36,889 nt of DNA from an uncultured Lachnospiraceae bacterium (GTDB taxonomy: Bacteria > Bacillota > Clostridia > Lachnospirales > Lachnospiraceae), in the NCBI GenBank assembly GCA_947167135.1, contig CAMVGV010000025.1:1-36889 (forward strand). The letters are read 5' to 3'. The notes under the pieces are model-generated. The model made no database searches. It saw nothing but the letters and a program-made list of their open reading frames with translations, and was not told the DNA's origin. A program made the position numbers and the translations under genes. Shown one piece after another: positions 8,440 through 16,412 of this stretch (its first letter is position 1; every line of letters begins with the position of its first letter).

Positions 8440-9059
8440 AAAAGCTGCAGGCGGTCATTGAGGCCGTGCTGTTTACCCTGGGTAAGCAGGTTGAAATAAA
8501 AAAACTCGCCGAGGTGGCGGAGGTCACTGAGGATGAGATCGAGGAAGCCGCAAAAAAACTGGAAGAAAGGTACGGCCGGGAAGAGAGCGGCGTTATGCTG
8601 ATACGGATAAACAACGCGCTGCAGCTCTGCACAAAGACGGAGTATTATGACCAGCTGATAAAGGTTGCCAGGGCAAAGAAGCAGTATTCCCTGTCCGATT
8701 CGGCTCTTGAAACCCTTTCCATCATCGCATACAAGCAGCCGGTGACCAGGCTTCAGATCGAGCATATAAGGGGTGTGAGCTGTGCACATTCCATCGACAA
8801 GCTTCTGGAATATGATCTCGTGCAGGAGCTGGGGAGGCTGAACGCCCCGGGACGTCCGCTGCTTTTCGGAACCACTGATGAATTCTTACGTTCCTTCGGG
8901 GTGAAGAACCTAAGCGACCTTCCGGAGCTTAATGAAGAGAGGATGGAGGATTTCCGGGAGGAAGCGGAGATCGAAGCAAGGAAGGAAATGGAGGAACGGG
9001 AGCTTATGGAGGGCTCCGCCGGCAGCAGTCCCGATAACCCTATAAAGGTCGGTATCTGA
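8430..9059 (+). CDS. scpB: Segregation and condensation protein B
   Basis: Winged-helix dimer that binds ScpA in the Smc condensin. The product is 209 residues, normal length. The second winged helix contains the diagnostic ALETLSIIAYKQPVTRLQIE region (about residues 92-111), followed by the GRPLLFGTTDEFLRSFG stretch. The Glu/Arg-rich C-terminal tail is variable in the family. The start overlaps the scpA stop by ten bases. No hairpin terminator follows; a new promoter appears about 50 bases downstream. Confidence 0.95.
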   Translation: MDLKKLQAVIEAVLFTLGKQVEIKKLAEVAEVTEDEIEEAAKKLEERYGREESGVMLIRINNALQLCTKTEYYDQLIKVARAKKQYSLSDSALETLSIIAYKQPVTRLQIEHIRGVSCAHSIDKLLEYDLVQELGRLNAPGRPLLFGTTDEFLRSFGVKNLSDLPELNEERMEDFREEAEIEARKEMEERELMEGSAGSSPDNPIKVGI

Positions 9060-9104
9060 TAAATTTTTTAAAATGAAAATTCGGACTACCTATTTACAAT
9101 TTGC

Positions 9105-9119
9105 TGTGATATAATCACA
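9105..9119. promoter_or_regulatory. Palindromic candidate operator over the -10 box
   Basis: TGTGATATAATCACA is an inverted repeat (TGTGAT / ATCACA around a 3-base centre) that contains the whole -10 hexamer. A protein bound here would block the promoter. It is one base shorter in the centre than the CRP/FNR-type and the older Rex consensus (six bases between TGTGA and TCACA), so I do not name the regulator. Confidence 0.45.
9107..9115 (+). promoter_or_regulatory. Extended -10 promoter for the decarboxylase operon
   Basis: TGATATAAT is a perfect TATAAT hexamer with the TGn extension, about 96 bases before the start of the carboxyltransferase gene. The nearest -35-like hexamer (TTTACA, 9093-9098) is only 11 bases away, so the promoter more likely relies on the extended -10. 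Predicted transcript start about 9122. Confidence 0.7.
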
Positions 9120-9126
9120 ATCGAGT

Positions 9127-9163
9127 GCAATTTGAAATTGCTTCGGGAAATAATCGTTTCCCG
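9127..9163 (+). promoter_or_regulatory. Two small stem-loops in the operon leader
   Basis: GCAATTT-G-AAATTGC (9127-9141) and CGGGAAA-TAATCG-TTTCCCG (9144-9163) are perfect 7-bp inverted repeats in the untranslated leader of the decarboxylase operon. Only GGTATTTCTTTATTAT follows, so attenuation is possible but not shown. A second TATAAT (9178-9183) has no good -35. The ribosome binding site GGAGG lies just before ATG 9212. Confidence 0.45.
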
Positions 9164-9211
9164 GGGTATTTCTTTATTATAATCTCAATTCAGACATGGA
9201 GGATATAGAGT

Positions 9212-10633
9212 ATGAGCAATCTCACTAACAGCTCAGCCGGACAGAGGATATTATCTCTTCTGGACGAGAACAGCTTCGTTGAAGTCGGCGCTCAGGTTCT
9301 GGCCCGCAGTACCGATTTTAATGAGAAGCCTTCGGACGTTCCGGGGGACGGTGTGATAACCGGCTACGGAACGGTTGACGGAAGGCTTGTTTATGTCTAC
9401 AGCCAGGACGCGAAGAGCCTTGGGGGCTCTGTAGGCGAAATGCATGCGCGGAAGATAGTGAATATCTACCGCCTTGCAATGAAGACGGGTTATCCCGTTA
9501 TTGGTCTTCTTGATTCCACGGGTTTAAGGATAAGCGAGTCCACGGATGCGCTGAATTCCTTAGGGAGGATCATGAAGATCATGGCAAAGGCCTCGGGAGT
9601 GATCCCGCAGATCACCGCCGTTTTCGGAAACGCAGGCGGCGGAATGTCCGTTATAGCCGAGCTCTCCGATTTCGTATTTATGGAGAAGAACGGTAAGCTC
9701 TTCCTTAATTCACCCAATGCGGTGAAGGGTAATTACGAGGATAAGTGCGACACCTCAGGGGCAGCCTATAAGTCGGAGGCCGGTGTTGTAGATGTATGCG
9801 CAGAGGGTAATGAGCTTTTCGCAAAGCTTAGGGAGCTTCTTTCCTTCCTTCCGGACAATTGTGATGATGAGGCTGTGATCGTTGAGGGCAGCGACGACCT
9901 TAACAGAGTGTCGGCGGATCTTTCCGGATGTGCGGATGACGCATATGAGATCCTCTTACGTATTGCCGACGACGGCAGATTCTTTGAGCTTAAGAGTGAG
10001 AGCGGAAGGAATGTTAATATCGGCTTCATCCGTCTTAACGGTGCCACGGTAGGCGTTATCGGAAACAGGAAAAAGTCCCTTTCCGACAAGGAGCTTAAGA
10101 TCGACAATAAGCTCGGGCTCTGCGGTATGAGAAAGGCTTTGAAGATGGTGGATTTCTGCGACGCCTTTAATATCCCGATCCTTACGCTTACCAATGTGAA
10201 GGGCTTCTGCACCTGCGAGCATACCGAGAAGATGGGAGCCCGTGCGGCTGCAAAGCTTGTACGTGCCTTTGCGGGAGCAGAGGTTCCGAAGGTCAATGTG
10301 ATAGTCGGAGAAGCTTACGGTTCCGCTGCAGTGATCATGAACAGCAAGGCCGTGGGTGCCGATTACGTTTATGCCTGGAACAGTGCCAAGGTTGGAGCAA
10401 TGGATGCCCGCCACGCGGCTGAGATCTTATGCGAGGGCGAAAGCGAAGCTGTTATCAGCGAAAAGGCAAGGGAATATGATGAAAAGCAGGGCAGCGTGGT
10501 AAGTGCAGCCGCAAGGGGTTATGTTGATACCGTGATCGACCCTCAGGAAACCAGAAAATATGTTATAGGCGCATTTGAAATGTTATACGGAAAGAGCGAC
10601 ATTTCACCGGACAGGAAACACAGCACCATTTGA
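9212..10633 (+). CDS. Acyl-CoA-type carboxyltransferase subunit (MmdA/12S-like)
   Basis: Member of the acyl-CoA carboxylase carboxyltransferase family that includes methylmalonyl-CoA decarboxylase alpha (MmdA), the 12S subunit of transcarboxylase and PccB. These move a carboxyl group between an acyl-CoA and biotin. The 473 residues form two crotonase-like halves: the first has the oxyanion loop FGNAGGGMSVIAELSDFV (about 139-156), the second has VGEAYGSAAVIM (about 366-377) and the WNSAKVGAM stretch. It is somewhat shorter than the usual 500-520. It is the first gene of an operon with OadG-, biotin-, OadB- and OadA-like genes, which argues for decarboxylation coupled to Na+ export or transcarboxylation rather than lipid synthesis. 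The acyl-CoA substrate is not readable. Confidence 0.85.
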   Translation: MSNLTNSSAGQRILSLLDENSFVEVGAQVLARSTDFNEKPSDVPGDGVITGYGTVDGRLVYVYSQDAKSLGGSVGEMHARKIVNIYRLAMKTGYPVIGLLDSTGLRISESTDALNSLGRIMKIMAKASGVIPQITAVFGNAGGGMSVIAELSDFVFMEKNGKLFLNSPNAVKGNYEDKCDTSGAAYKSEAGVVDVCAEGNELFAKLRELLSFLPDNCDDEAVIVEGSDDLNRVSADLSGCADDAYEILLRIADDGRFFELKSESGRNVNIGFIRLNGATVGVIGNRKKSLSDKELKIDNKLGLCGMRKALKMVDFCDAFNIPILTLTNVKGFCTCEHTEKMGARAAAKLVRAFAGAEVPKVNVIVGEAYGSAAVIMNSKAVGADYVYAWNSAKVGAMDARHAAEILCEGESEAVISEKAREYDEKQGSVVSAAARGYVDTVIDPQETRKYVIGAFEMLYGKSDISPDRKHSTI

Positions 10634-10648
10634 TAAAGGAGAGATTAA

Positions 10649-11488
10649 ATGAAAAAGATCATCAAAAGACCTGTTCTCCTCATACTGATGCTGTTCCTGC
10701 TCCTTTCGATGACGGCCTGCGGCGGAAGCCGGAGTAAGCTTGAATATAATGCCGATACCGTTGAAAAGAACACGAAAAATGCGATTGCCATTATGCAGCA
10801 TGCAGAAGAGCTCGGAATATCCCGGCTTGCTGAAGCAGAGGATGAGGAGCTTGTGGAATTTGAAGCATGGATAAAGAGCAACGGTCTTCCGATCAAGGGC
10901 TCTGCATTTAAGGACGGGTATCTGTCCTACCGTGAGGCTGTAAACGGAGACCTCGGAGAGGTCGTTTCCGTAGCCGATGATGTGATCATAACCGCGGGAG
11001 ATGACGCGATAACCTGTGATGTAACCCTTACCGGTACAAAGACCTTTCAGGACGGCTCTCCCCGTACCGCCACCGCGGAGATCATAATGACAAAGGGCGG
11101 AACCATCACAAGCGCAGTCATCAACGTGGACAGAACCTTCAATGAGAAGATCATAAATGCAGCGCTGAATACAGTTCTCGGTATGGGCACCACCTTCTGC
11201 CTGCTTATCTTTATAAGTATTGTGATCTGGATCATGGGTACGGTTGTCCAGAATATGGAGAACAGAAAGACCAAGGCGAGATCCGAGGCGGAAAATGCGG
11301 CAATTAATGCAGCAGCCCAGATAGCGGAAAGAGAAGAACAGAGCAGAAAACAGAACGCGGATGCTACAGCCGGTGACAGTGCACTTATAGCGGTCATCTC
11401 TGCTGCCATAGCAGCCTATGAAAGCGAAAGGACAGGAGCTGCTGTCTCGCCGGATACCTTTATAGTGCGTTCACTCAGGAGACGTTAA
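10649..11488 (+). CDS. OadG-like decarboxylase gamma subunit fused to a lipoprotein domain
   Basis: A 279-residue protein with three parts. A lipoprotein signal (about residues 5-24) ends in SMTAC with Cys24 as the likely lipidation site. An extracytoplasmic domain (about 30-165) of unknown type follows. Then come a membrane segment (about 174-197) and a cytoplasmic tail ending in ALIAVISAAIAAYES and a basic FIVRSLRRR. The tail is the signature of OadG/MmdD gamma or delta subunits, which anchor the carboxyltransferase to OadB. Ordinary OadG proteins are about 80-120 residues and lack the outer domain. AAAGGAGAG precedes the ATG. Confidence 0.8.
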   Translation: MKKIIKRPVLLILMLFLLLSMTACGGSRSKLEYNADTVEKNTKNAIAIMQHAEELGISRLAEAEDEELVEFEAWIKSNGLPIKGSAFKDGYLSYREAVNGDLGEVVSVADDVIITAGDDAITCDVTLTGTKTFQDGSPRTATAEIIMTKGGTITSAVINVDRTFNEKIINAALNTVLGMGTTFCLLIFISIVIWIMGTVVQNMENRKTKARSEAENAAINAAAQIAEREEQSRKQNADATAGDSALIAVISAAIAAYESERTGAAVSPDTFIVRSLRRR

Positions 11489-11510
11489 AAGAAAAAAGGA
11501 GATATACAAG

Positions 11511-11876
11511 ATGAAAAATTATACGATTACCGTTAACGGTACAAGCTATGACGTTACAGTTGATGAAAAGGGAGGAAGCACAGCAGGCGCACCTGCAGCA
11601 GCTCCCGCGCCCGCTCCTGCAGCAGCGCCTGCAGCAGCACCCGCACCCGCAGCCGGAGCCGGATCCATACAGGTTACAGCCGGAGCTGCAGGAAAGGTAT
11701 TCAAGCTTGACAAGAACGTGGGAGATCAGGTCAAGAAGGGTGAAACCGTTATCACCATTGAGGCAATGAAGATGGAGATCGGCTGCGTCGCACCCGAGGC
11801 AGGCACGGTTGCTTCCATAAATGTTTCCGTGGGAGATCCCTGTGAAAACGGTACTGTTCTCGCAACGCTTAAGTAA
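11511..11876 (+). CDS. Biotin carboxyl carrier subunit
   Basis: A 121-residue biotinyl protein that shuttles carboxyl groups between the carboxyltransferase(s) and OadB. Residues 1-22 form a short N-terminal strand region, 25-50 are an Ala/Pro-rich flexible linker, and 52-121 form the biotinyl domain. The biotin site is AMKM (85-88) with Lys87, and the matching glycine-rich hairpin (DKNVGDQVKKGETV) lies just before it. The ribosome binding site AAAGGAGAT is well placed. Equivalent to the 1.3S subunit of transcarboxylase or MmdC. Confidence 0.93.
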   Translation: MKNYTITVNGTSYDVTVDEKGGSTAGAPAAAPAPAPAAAPAAAPAPAAGAGSIQVTAGAAGKVFKLDKNVGDQVKKGETVITIEAMKMEIGCVAPEAGTVASINVSVGDPCENGTVLATLK

Positions 11877-11890
11877 AGGAGAGCCGGTAA

Positions 11891-13015
11891 ATGGAATATA
11901 TTGCTAATACATTGGCGAATCTGGCATCCCAGTCGGCATTTTCCAATATGACGGCAGGAAATGTGGCAATGATTGTTGTTGCACTCATTTTCATGTATCT
12001 TGCCATTGTAAAGGGCTTTGAGCCGCTGCTCCTTGTGCCGATCTCATTCGGGATGCTGCTCGTTAATATTTATCCTGACATAATGCAGGAGGGAGGGCTT
12101 TTACACTACTTCTTCAAGCTGGATGAGTGGGCTATCCTTCCCTGCCTTATATTCATGGGTGTCGGAGCCATGACGGACTTCGGACCCCTTATTGCGAACC
12201 CGAAGAGCTTCGTTCTCGGCGCTGCGGCACAGTTCGGTATTTTTACCGCATATTTCGGTGCCATTGCCCTTGGCTTTAATGATAAGGAGGCTGCTGCGAT
12301 CTCCATCATCGGAGGAGCGGACGGTCCGACCTCCATCTTCCTTGCCACAAGGCTTGGACAGACTGCGATCCTCGGACCCATTGCGGTAGCCGCATATTCA
12401 TATATGTCGCTGGTTCCCATTATCCAGCCTCCGATTATGAAGCTTCTTACAACCGAGGAAGAGAGAAAGATAAAGATGGAGCAGCTCCGTCCCGTATCAA
12501 AGCTTGAAAAGGTGCTCTTCCCCATAATCGTTACGATCATAGTAGCCTTGATACTTCCCACGACAGCGCCTCTTATCGGTATGCTGATGCTCGGAAACCT
12601 TTTCCGTGAGTGCGGCGTGGTACGCCAGCTTCAGGAGACGGCTTCCAATGCGATGATGTACATAGTCGTGATCATGCTGGGAACCTCTGTGGGAGCTACT
12701 ACAAGTGCGGAGGCCTTCCTCAATGTGACCACAATAAAGATCGTTATCCTCGGTCTCATTGCATTCGCATTCGGAACTGCGGCCGGAGCGATAGTAGGAA
12801 AGATCATGTGCTATGCCACCGGAAAGAAGATAAACCCTTTGATCGGGTCTGCCGGTGTTTCGGCGGTACCTATGGCGGCGCGTGTTTCGCAGAAGGTGGG
12901 AGCTGAATCCGATCCCACAAACTTCCTGCTGATGCATGCCATGGGACCTAATGTAGCCGGTGTTGTGGGAACCGCTGTCGTAGCCGGAACCTTCATGGCT
13001 GTTTTTGGAGTTTGA
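11891..13015 (+). CDS. oadB: Na+-pumping decarboxylase beta subunit
   Basis: Integral membrane subunit that decarboxylates carboxybiotin and exports Na+. The 374 residues form about nine to eleven hydrophobic segments. The conserved motif [12 protein letters not shown] (139-150) carries D144, the counterpart of the Na+/proton-binding aspartate of Klebsiella OadB, and the [10 protein letters not shown] and [12 protein letters not shown] stretches are also typical. It starts 14 bases after the carrier gene with AAAGGAGAG upstream. It is followed by 321 non-coding bases full of stem-loops before oadA. The symbol is used for the family; MmdB and GcdB are close paralogues. Confidence 0.92.
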   Translation: MEYIANTLANLASQSAFSNMTAGNVAMIVVALIFMYLAIVKGFEPLLLVPISFGMLLVNIYPDIMQEGGLLHYFFKLDEWAILPCLIFMGVGAMTDFGPLIANPKSFVLGAAAQFGIFTAYFGAIALGFNDKEAAAISIIGGADGPTSIFLATRLGQTAILGPIAVAAYSYMSLVPIIQPPIMKLLTTEEERKIKMEQLRPVSKLEKVLFPIIVTIIVALILPTTAPLIGMLMLGNLFRECGVVRQLQETASNAMMYIVVIMLGTSVGATTSAEAFLNVTTIKIVILGLIAFAFGTAAGAIVGKIMCYATGKKINPLIGSAGVSAVPMAARVSQKVGAESDPTNFLLMHAMGPNVAGVVGTAVVAGTFMAVFGV

Positions 13016-13016
13016 C

Positions 13017-13294
13017 TTGATCCCGAAGGGATCGAGTCACGGCGACATCAGATTTGCCGAAGCAAATCTGATGTTGGTTGTAAAGTTTGAGAAAATTGAA
13101 ATTTCGCATCAGGCGAAATCCGGAACGACCTGCCACGTTTCCGAAAGGAAACGTGTCCTGCGAAGCAGGATTGCCCGAAGGCTACGGAGCCGAGGGCAAG
13201 CCAAAAAGGCAGCGAAAAGAAAAGCTGCCACGTTTCCGAAAGGAAACGTGTCCTGCGAAGCAGGATTGCCCGAAGGCTATGGAGCCGAGGGCAA
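13017..13294 (+). repeat. Array of at least nine stem-loops between oadB and oadA
   Basis: This 321-base gap has no gene I believe; it is packed with perfect hairpins. They are 13017-13035 (loop GAA), 13043-13076 (15-bp stem with one GU, loop CGAA), 13101-13119 (7 bp), 13134-13155 (9 bp, loop GAAA), 13156-13170 (6 bp, loop GAA), 13171-13199 (outer TTGCCC/GGGCAA, inner GGCT/AGCC), 13208-13229 (GGCAGC/GCTGCC), 13229-13250, 13251-13265 and 13266-13294, the last three repeating earlier ones. Most loops are GAA, CGAA or GAAA. None is followed by a T-run, so they are not simple terminators. Possible roles are mRNA stability or setting the ratio of oadA to the upstream genes. Confidence 0.9.
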
Positions 13295-13296
13295 GC
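13131..13296 (+). repeat. 71-base direct repeat inside the stem-loop array
   Basis: Bases 13131-13201 and 13226-13296 are the same 71-base sequence with one difference (C at 13185, T at 13280). Each copy contains three consecutive hairpins. The 24 bases between the copies supply most of the GGCAGC/GCTGCC hairpin. The near identity suggests recent duplication. Confidence 0.93.
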
Positions 13297-13336
13297 ACTG
13301 TAGGGAATGTGTAGAGATTATCAGGAGGAATAATAA

Positions 13337-14749
13337 ATGTCTGATACAAATAAAAAGAAAGTCGGTATCACCGAAACGATCCTGAGGGATGCCCACCAGT
13401 CACTCATTGCCACCAGAATGCCGGTTGAAGAGATGCTTCCGATACTGGATACAATGGATCAGATTGGTTACAATTCGGTTGAGTGCTGGGGAGGAGCAAC
13501 CTTCGATTCCTGTCTCCGTTTCCTCAAAGAGGATCCATGGGAGAGACTGAGAAAGATCAGAAAGGGACTTCCCCACCAGAGGCTGCAGATGCTCTTCCGC
13601 GGCCAGAATATCCTGGGATACAGCCACTATGCAGATGATGTGGTTGAATACTTTGTTCAGAAGTCCATAGCAAACGGAATAGATGTTATCCGTATCTTTG
13701 ACTGCTTAAATGACTTAAGAAATCTGGAGACCTGTGTAAAAGCCACAAAGAAGGAAAACGGACATGCGCAGATCGCACTCTCATACACGCTCGGAGATGC
13801 TTATACTCTTGAGTATTGGGAGAATGTGGCAAGGAAGATCGAGGAGATGGGTGCTGATTCCATCTGTATAAAGGATATGGCGGGTCTTCTCCTTCCCGGA
13901 GCAGCCTTCGACCTTGTAACCGCATTGAAGAAGGGATCAAGCCTTCCGATCCAGCTTCACACCCACTATACATCAGGTATGGCATCAATGACCTATCTGA
14001 AGGCTGTGGAAGCCGGAGTCGACGTTATAGACTGTGCCGCATCACCTTTTTCCATGGGCACAAGCCAGCCTGCAACCGAGGTTATGGTAAAGGCTCTCGA
14101 GAGCAGCGGATATGATACCGGTATGGATCTTGAAAAGGTCATAGAGGTAGGAAAGCATTTCGAGCCGTACAGAGAAGAGTGCTTAAAGAGCGGACTCTTA
14201 AATCCCAAGGTTATGGGAGTAAATATCAACACCTTAAGATACCAGGTTCCCGGCGGAATGCTTTCGAATATGATAAAGCAGCTTGGAGAGCAGGGTAAGG
14301 AGGACAAGCTTACAGAGGTTCTGGAGGAAGTGCCCAGAGTACGTAAGGATCTGGGAGAGCCGCCTCTTGTTACACCTTCTTCACAGATCGTCGGAACCCA
14401 GGCCGTTATGAACGTGCTTATGGGAGAGAGATACAAGGTTTCAACAGGGCAGACAAAGGATCTTTGCCGCGGTATGTATGGCCAGACTGTGAAACCGATG
14501 AATCCTGAGGTTGTTGCAAAGATCATTCCCGGGGAGACTCCGATAACAGACCGTCCCGCGGATCATCTGGAGCCGCAGCTTCCTAAGTTCAGGGAAGAAT
14601 GTGCACAGTGGATACAGCAGGACGAGGATGTGCTTTCATATGCACTGTTCCCCCAGGTTGCCACTGACTTCTTCAAATACAGGAAGGCACAGCAGGAGGG
14701 TGTTGATCTTTCAAAGGCCGATAAGGAGAACGGAGCCTATCCGGTTTAA
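13337..14749 (+). CDS. oadA: Pyruvate/oxaloacetate carboxyltransferase (OadA / 5S subunit)
   Basis: Transfers a carboxyl group between oxaloacetate/pyruvate and biotin. The 470 residues contain the HMGL-like TIM barrel (about 8-270) and the conserved carboxylase domain (about 290-460). Metal and active-site residues are visible: D18 in ILRDAHQS, K179 (the carbamylated lysine position) in ICIKDMAG, and H208 and H210 in QLHTHYTSG. The protein stops before any biotinyl domain, so biotin must come from the separate carrier at 11511, as in the 5S subunit of transcarboxylase. AGGAGG precedes the ATG. It is the last gene of the operon, followed by a terminator. Confidence 0.94.
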   Translation: MSDTNKKKVGITETILRDAHQSLIATRMPVEEMLPILDTMDQIGYNSVECWGGATFDSCLRFLKEDPWERLRKIRKGLPHQRLQMLFRGQNILGYSHYADDVVEYFVQKSIANGIDVIRIFDCLNDLRNLETCVKATKKENGHAQIALSYTLGDAYTLEYWENVARKIEEMGADSICIKDMAGLLLPGAAFDLVTALKKGSSLPIQLHTHYTSGMASMTYLKAVEAGVDVIDCAASPFSMGTSQPATEVMVKALESSGYDTGMDLEKVIEVGKHFEPYREECLKSGLLNPKVMGVNINTLRYQVPGGMLSNMIKQLGEQGKEDKLTEVLEEVPRVRKDLGEPPLVTPSSQIVGTQAVMNVLMGERYKVSTGQTKDLCRGMYGQTVKPMNPEVVAKIIPGETPITDRPADHLEPQLPKFREECAQWIQQDEDVLSYALFPQVATDFFKYRKAQQEGVDLSKADKENGAYPV

Positions 14750-14778
14750 GCTTATTCAAGGATAAAGCACTGAAAAAC

Positions 14779-14818
14779 ACCGCATTCTCCGTAGTTTTCG
14801 GGGGATGCGGTTTACTTT
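14779..14818 (+). terminator. Rho-independent terminator after oadA
   Basis: A 13-bp stem (14779-14791 with 14799-14811, two GU pairs, 7-base loop) is followed by TTACTTTAA. It starts about 30 bases after the oadA stop. Confidence 0.85.
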
Positions 14819-14848
14819 AATCATTCGTAATATTTTTGTAAAAAGCTC

Positions 14849-14877
14849 TTGATTATACGTGGCACATATTATAAAAT
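14849..14877 (+). promoter_or_regulatory. Candidate promoter of the TetR gene
   Basis: TTGATT (14849-14854), 17 bases, then TAAAAT (14872-14877); an overlapping TATAAA at 14870 is an alternative -10. It lies directly after the oadA terminator and about 60 bases before the TetR start. Confidence 0.5.
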
Positions 14878-14935
14878 AGCAAGTGTTTTCACGATAGAAT
14901 AAGGTGGTTTTTTGCCGCCGTATGGGAGGGTAGTT

Positions 14936-15490
14936 ATGCCAAGGAAACAGAGCGTCACGAGAGACATGCTCATTGATGCGGCTTTTGACCTTGTGAGGGA
15001 GAAGGGGATAGAAGAATTATCCGCAAGACACCTGGCAGAGAGAGCAGGATGCAGTACGCAGCCTATTTTCAGGATATACAGAAATATGGGCGAATTGGAG
15101 AATGATCTGTTTATCAGATGTGCCGATTATTTCGGCGGATATTTCGAGCTTGACAGCAATTTTTCCGTTATGCCCTTTGTTAATTTCGGGATGACATACA
15201 TCTCGTTTGCCAAGAATGAAGCAAATCTTTTCAGGCTTTTGTTCCTGAATGACAATAAGCTAAATAAAAGCAGCTATGACCTTGTGAACGGCGGGTCAAA
15301 GAACTACGTCATCCGGGAGCTGAAGCGTATACAGGGTGTGGAGCCATCGGACTATGAATCGGTCTTTATGAAGGTATGGCTTGTAATACACGGCACGGCC
15401 TGTATGATGATAAGAAATGAATTTGACATTTCCGAGAAGGAAACGGTGAGCCTTTTAGAGGATATGTTTGGAAAGATCTATGGAGAATAA
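14936..15490 (+). CDS. TetR-family transcriptional regulator
   Basis: A 184-residue repressor-type protein. The N-terminal helix-turn-helix spans about residues 5-52 (ITRDMLIDAAFDLVREKG-like opening, then LSARHLAERAGCSTQPIFR), and the helical ligand-binding part is unspecific. The frame is open from a TTG at 14912, but GGGAGGG at 14924-14930 fits the ATG at 14936, which also gives the standard N-terminus MPRKQ. It overlaps the rpiR-like gene by eleven bases. It may control itself and the two following genes; ligand and targets are unknown. Confidence 0.88.
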   Translation: MPRKQSVTRDMLIDAAFDLVREKGIEELSARHLAERAGCSTQPIFRIYRNMGELENDLFIRCADYFGGYFELDSNFSVMPFVNFGMTYISFAKNEANLFRLLFLNDNKLNKSSYDLVNGGSKNYVIRELKRIQGVEPSDYESVFMKVWLVIHGTACMMIRNEFDISEKETVSLLEDMFGKIYGE

Positions 15491-16412
15491 AAAGGGACTT
15501 ATCGCTCACCTGAATGAAGATTTTCCGAAGCTTTCCAAGGGACAGAGAGCCCTTGTCAGGTTCATTACGGATAATACGGATGAAGCGGCTTTTTTAACCG
15601 CCGCAAAACTCGGGAAGAAGGTAGGCGTGAGCGAATCCACGGTGGTGAGATTTGCGTCTGCCGTGGGATATGAGGGCTTTCCGGAATTTCAGGAGGCACT
15701 TTCGGATGTTGTCCGCCATAAGCTTAACCGGATCGACCGTATGGGCGAGGTATACGGCAACAGGAGCGACTCCGAGATCATAAATTCCGTACTTCAGTCG
15801 GATATAGACAGGATATCGGACACAATGTCCAGGGTCGATACCAGAGCCTTTGAAATGGCCGTAGATACCATAATAGGCTCGGAGAATATCTATGTTCTTG
15901 GGATAAGGAGCTGTGCTCCCCTTGCGGGATTTCTCTCTTTTTACTTAAATACAATGTTCGGCAAGGTCCATCTTGTTTCCACCAACAGCCTCACAGAGGT
16001 TTTCGAGCAGATAATCAGGATAAACGAGAAGGATGTCCTGATAGGTATTGATTTTCCCCGTTATTCCATGCGTACCATCAAGGCTCTGGAATTTGCAAAT
16101 TCCAGAAATGCACATCTTATCGCAATTACCGACAGCAACCGTTCACCGCTTACGCTGTATTCCTCGTGTAATCTTCTTGCGAAGAGCGACAGCATCTCGA
16201 TAGTGGATTCCCTGGCTGCACCCCTTTCCCTTATAAATGCCCTGGTGGTCCAGCTTTGTATGAAGAAGACCGATGAGGTGGTAGAGCATATGAAGCTTCT
16301 GGAAGACACCTGGGAGGAATATCAGGTCTATAATTCGGACGAGATCAATTTCATTGATGAGAATAAGATACGTGAATATCCGGTAACCAGATATACCGGT
16401 TCCTCTTTATGA
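15480..16412 (+). CDS. RpiR/MurR-family regulator (HTH plus SIS domain)
   Basis: A 310-residue regulator with an N-terminal RpiR helix-turn-helix (about 5-80, with KLGKKVGVSESTVVRFASAV) and a C-terminal SIS phosphosugar-binding domain (about 120-260). Family members respond to sugar phosphates or N-acetylmuramate phosphate. No sugar gene adjoins it here: it overlaps TetR upstream (11 bases) and the flavoprotein downstream (4 bases, ATGA). A TTG at 15468 is an alternative start, but the ATG at 15480 gives the family N-terminus. The effector is unknown. Confidence 0.88.
   Translation: MENKKGLIAHLNEDFPKLSKGQRALVRFITDNTDEAAFLTAAKLGKKVGVSESTVVRFASAVGYEGFPEFQEALSDVVRHKLNRIDRMGEVYGNRSDSEIINSVLQSDIDRISDTMSRVDTRAFEMAVDTIIGSENIYVLGIRSCAPLAGFLSFYLNTMFGKVHLVSTNSLTEVFEQIIRINEKDVLIGIDFPRYSMRTIKALEFANSRNAHLIAITDSNRSPLTLYSSCNLLAKSDSISIVDSLAAPLSLINALVVQLCMKKTDEVVEHMKLLEDTWEEYQVYNSDEINFIDENKIREYPVTRYTGSSL

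Noticed and set aside
9093-9115. Standard sigma-A promoter TTTACA/TATAAT
   Set aside because: The spacing is only 11 bases. The TGn extension of the -10 is the better explanation.
9105-9119. Rex operator
   Set aside because: The Rex consensus needs six bases between TGTGA and TCACA, or TTGTTAA and TTAACAA half-sites. This palindrome has five and only resembles it, so it is reported as an unnamed candidate operator.
13005-13385. Two open frames through the stem-loop array (126 and 75 codons)
   Set aside because: They translate the hairpin repeat itself in different frames, giving the same short peptides again. The DNA signal is the perfect inverted repeats, and no ribosome binding site suits either frame.
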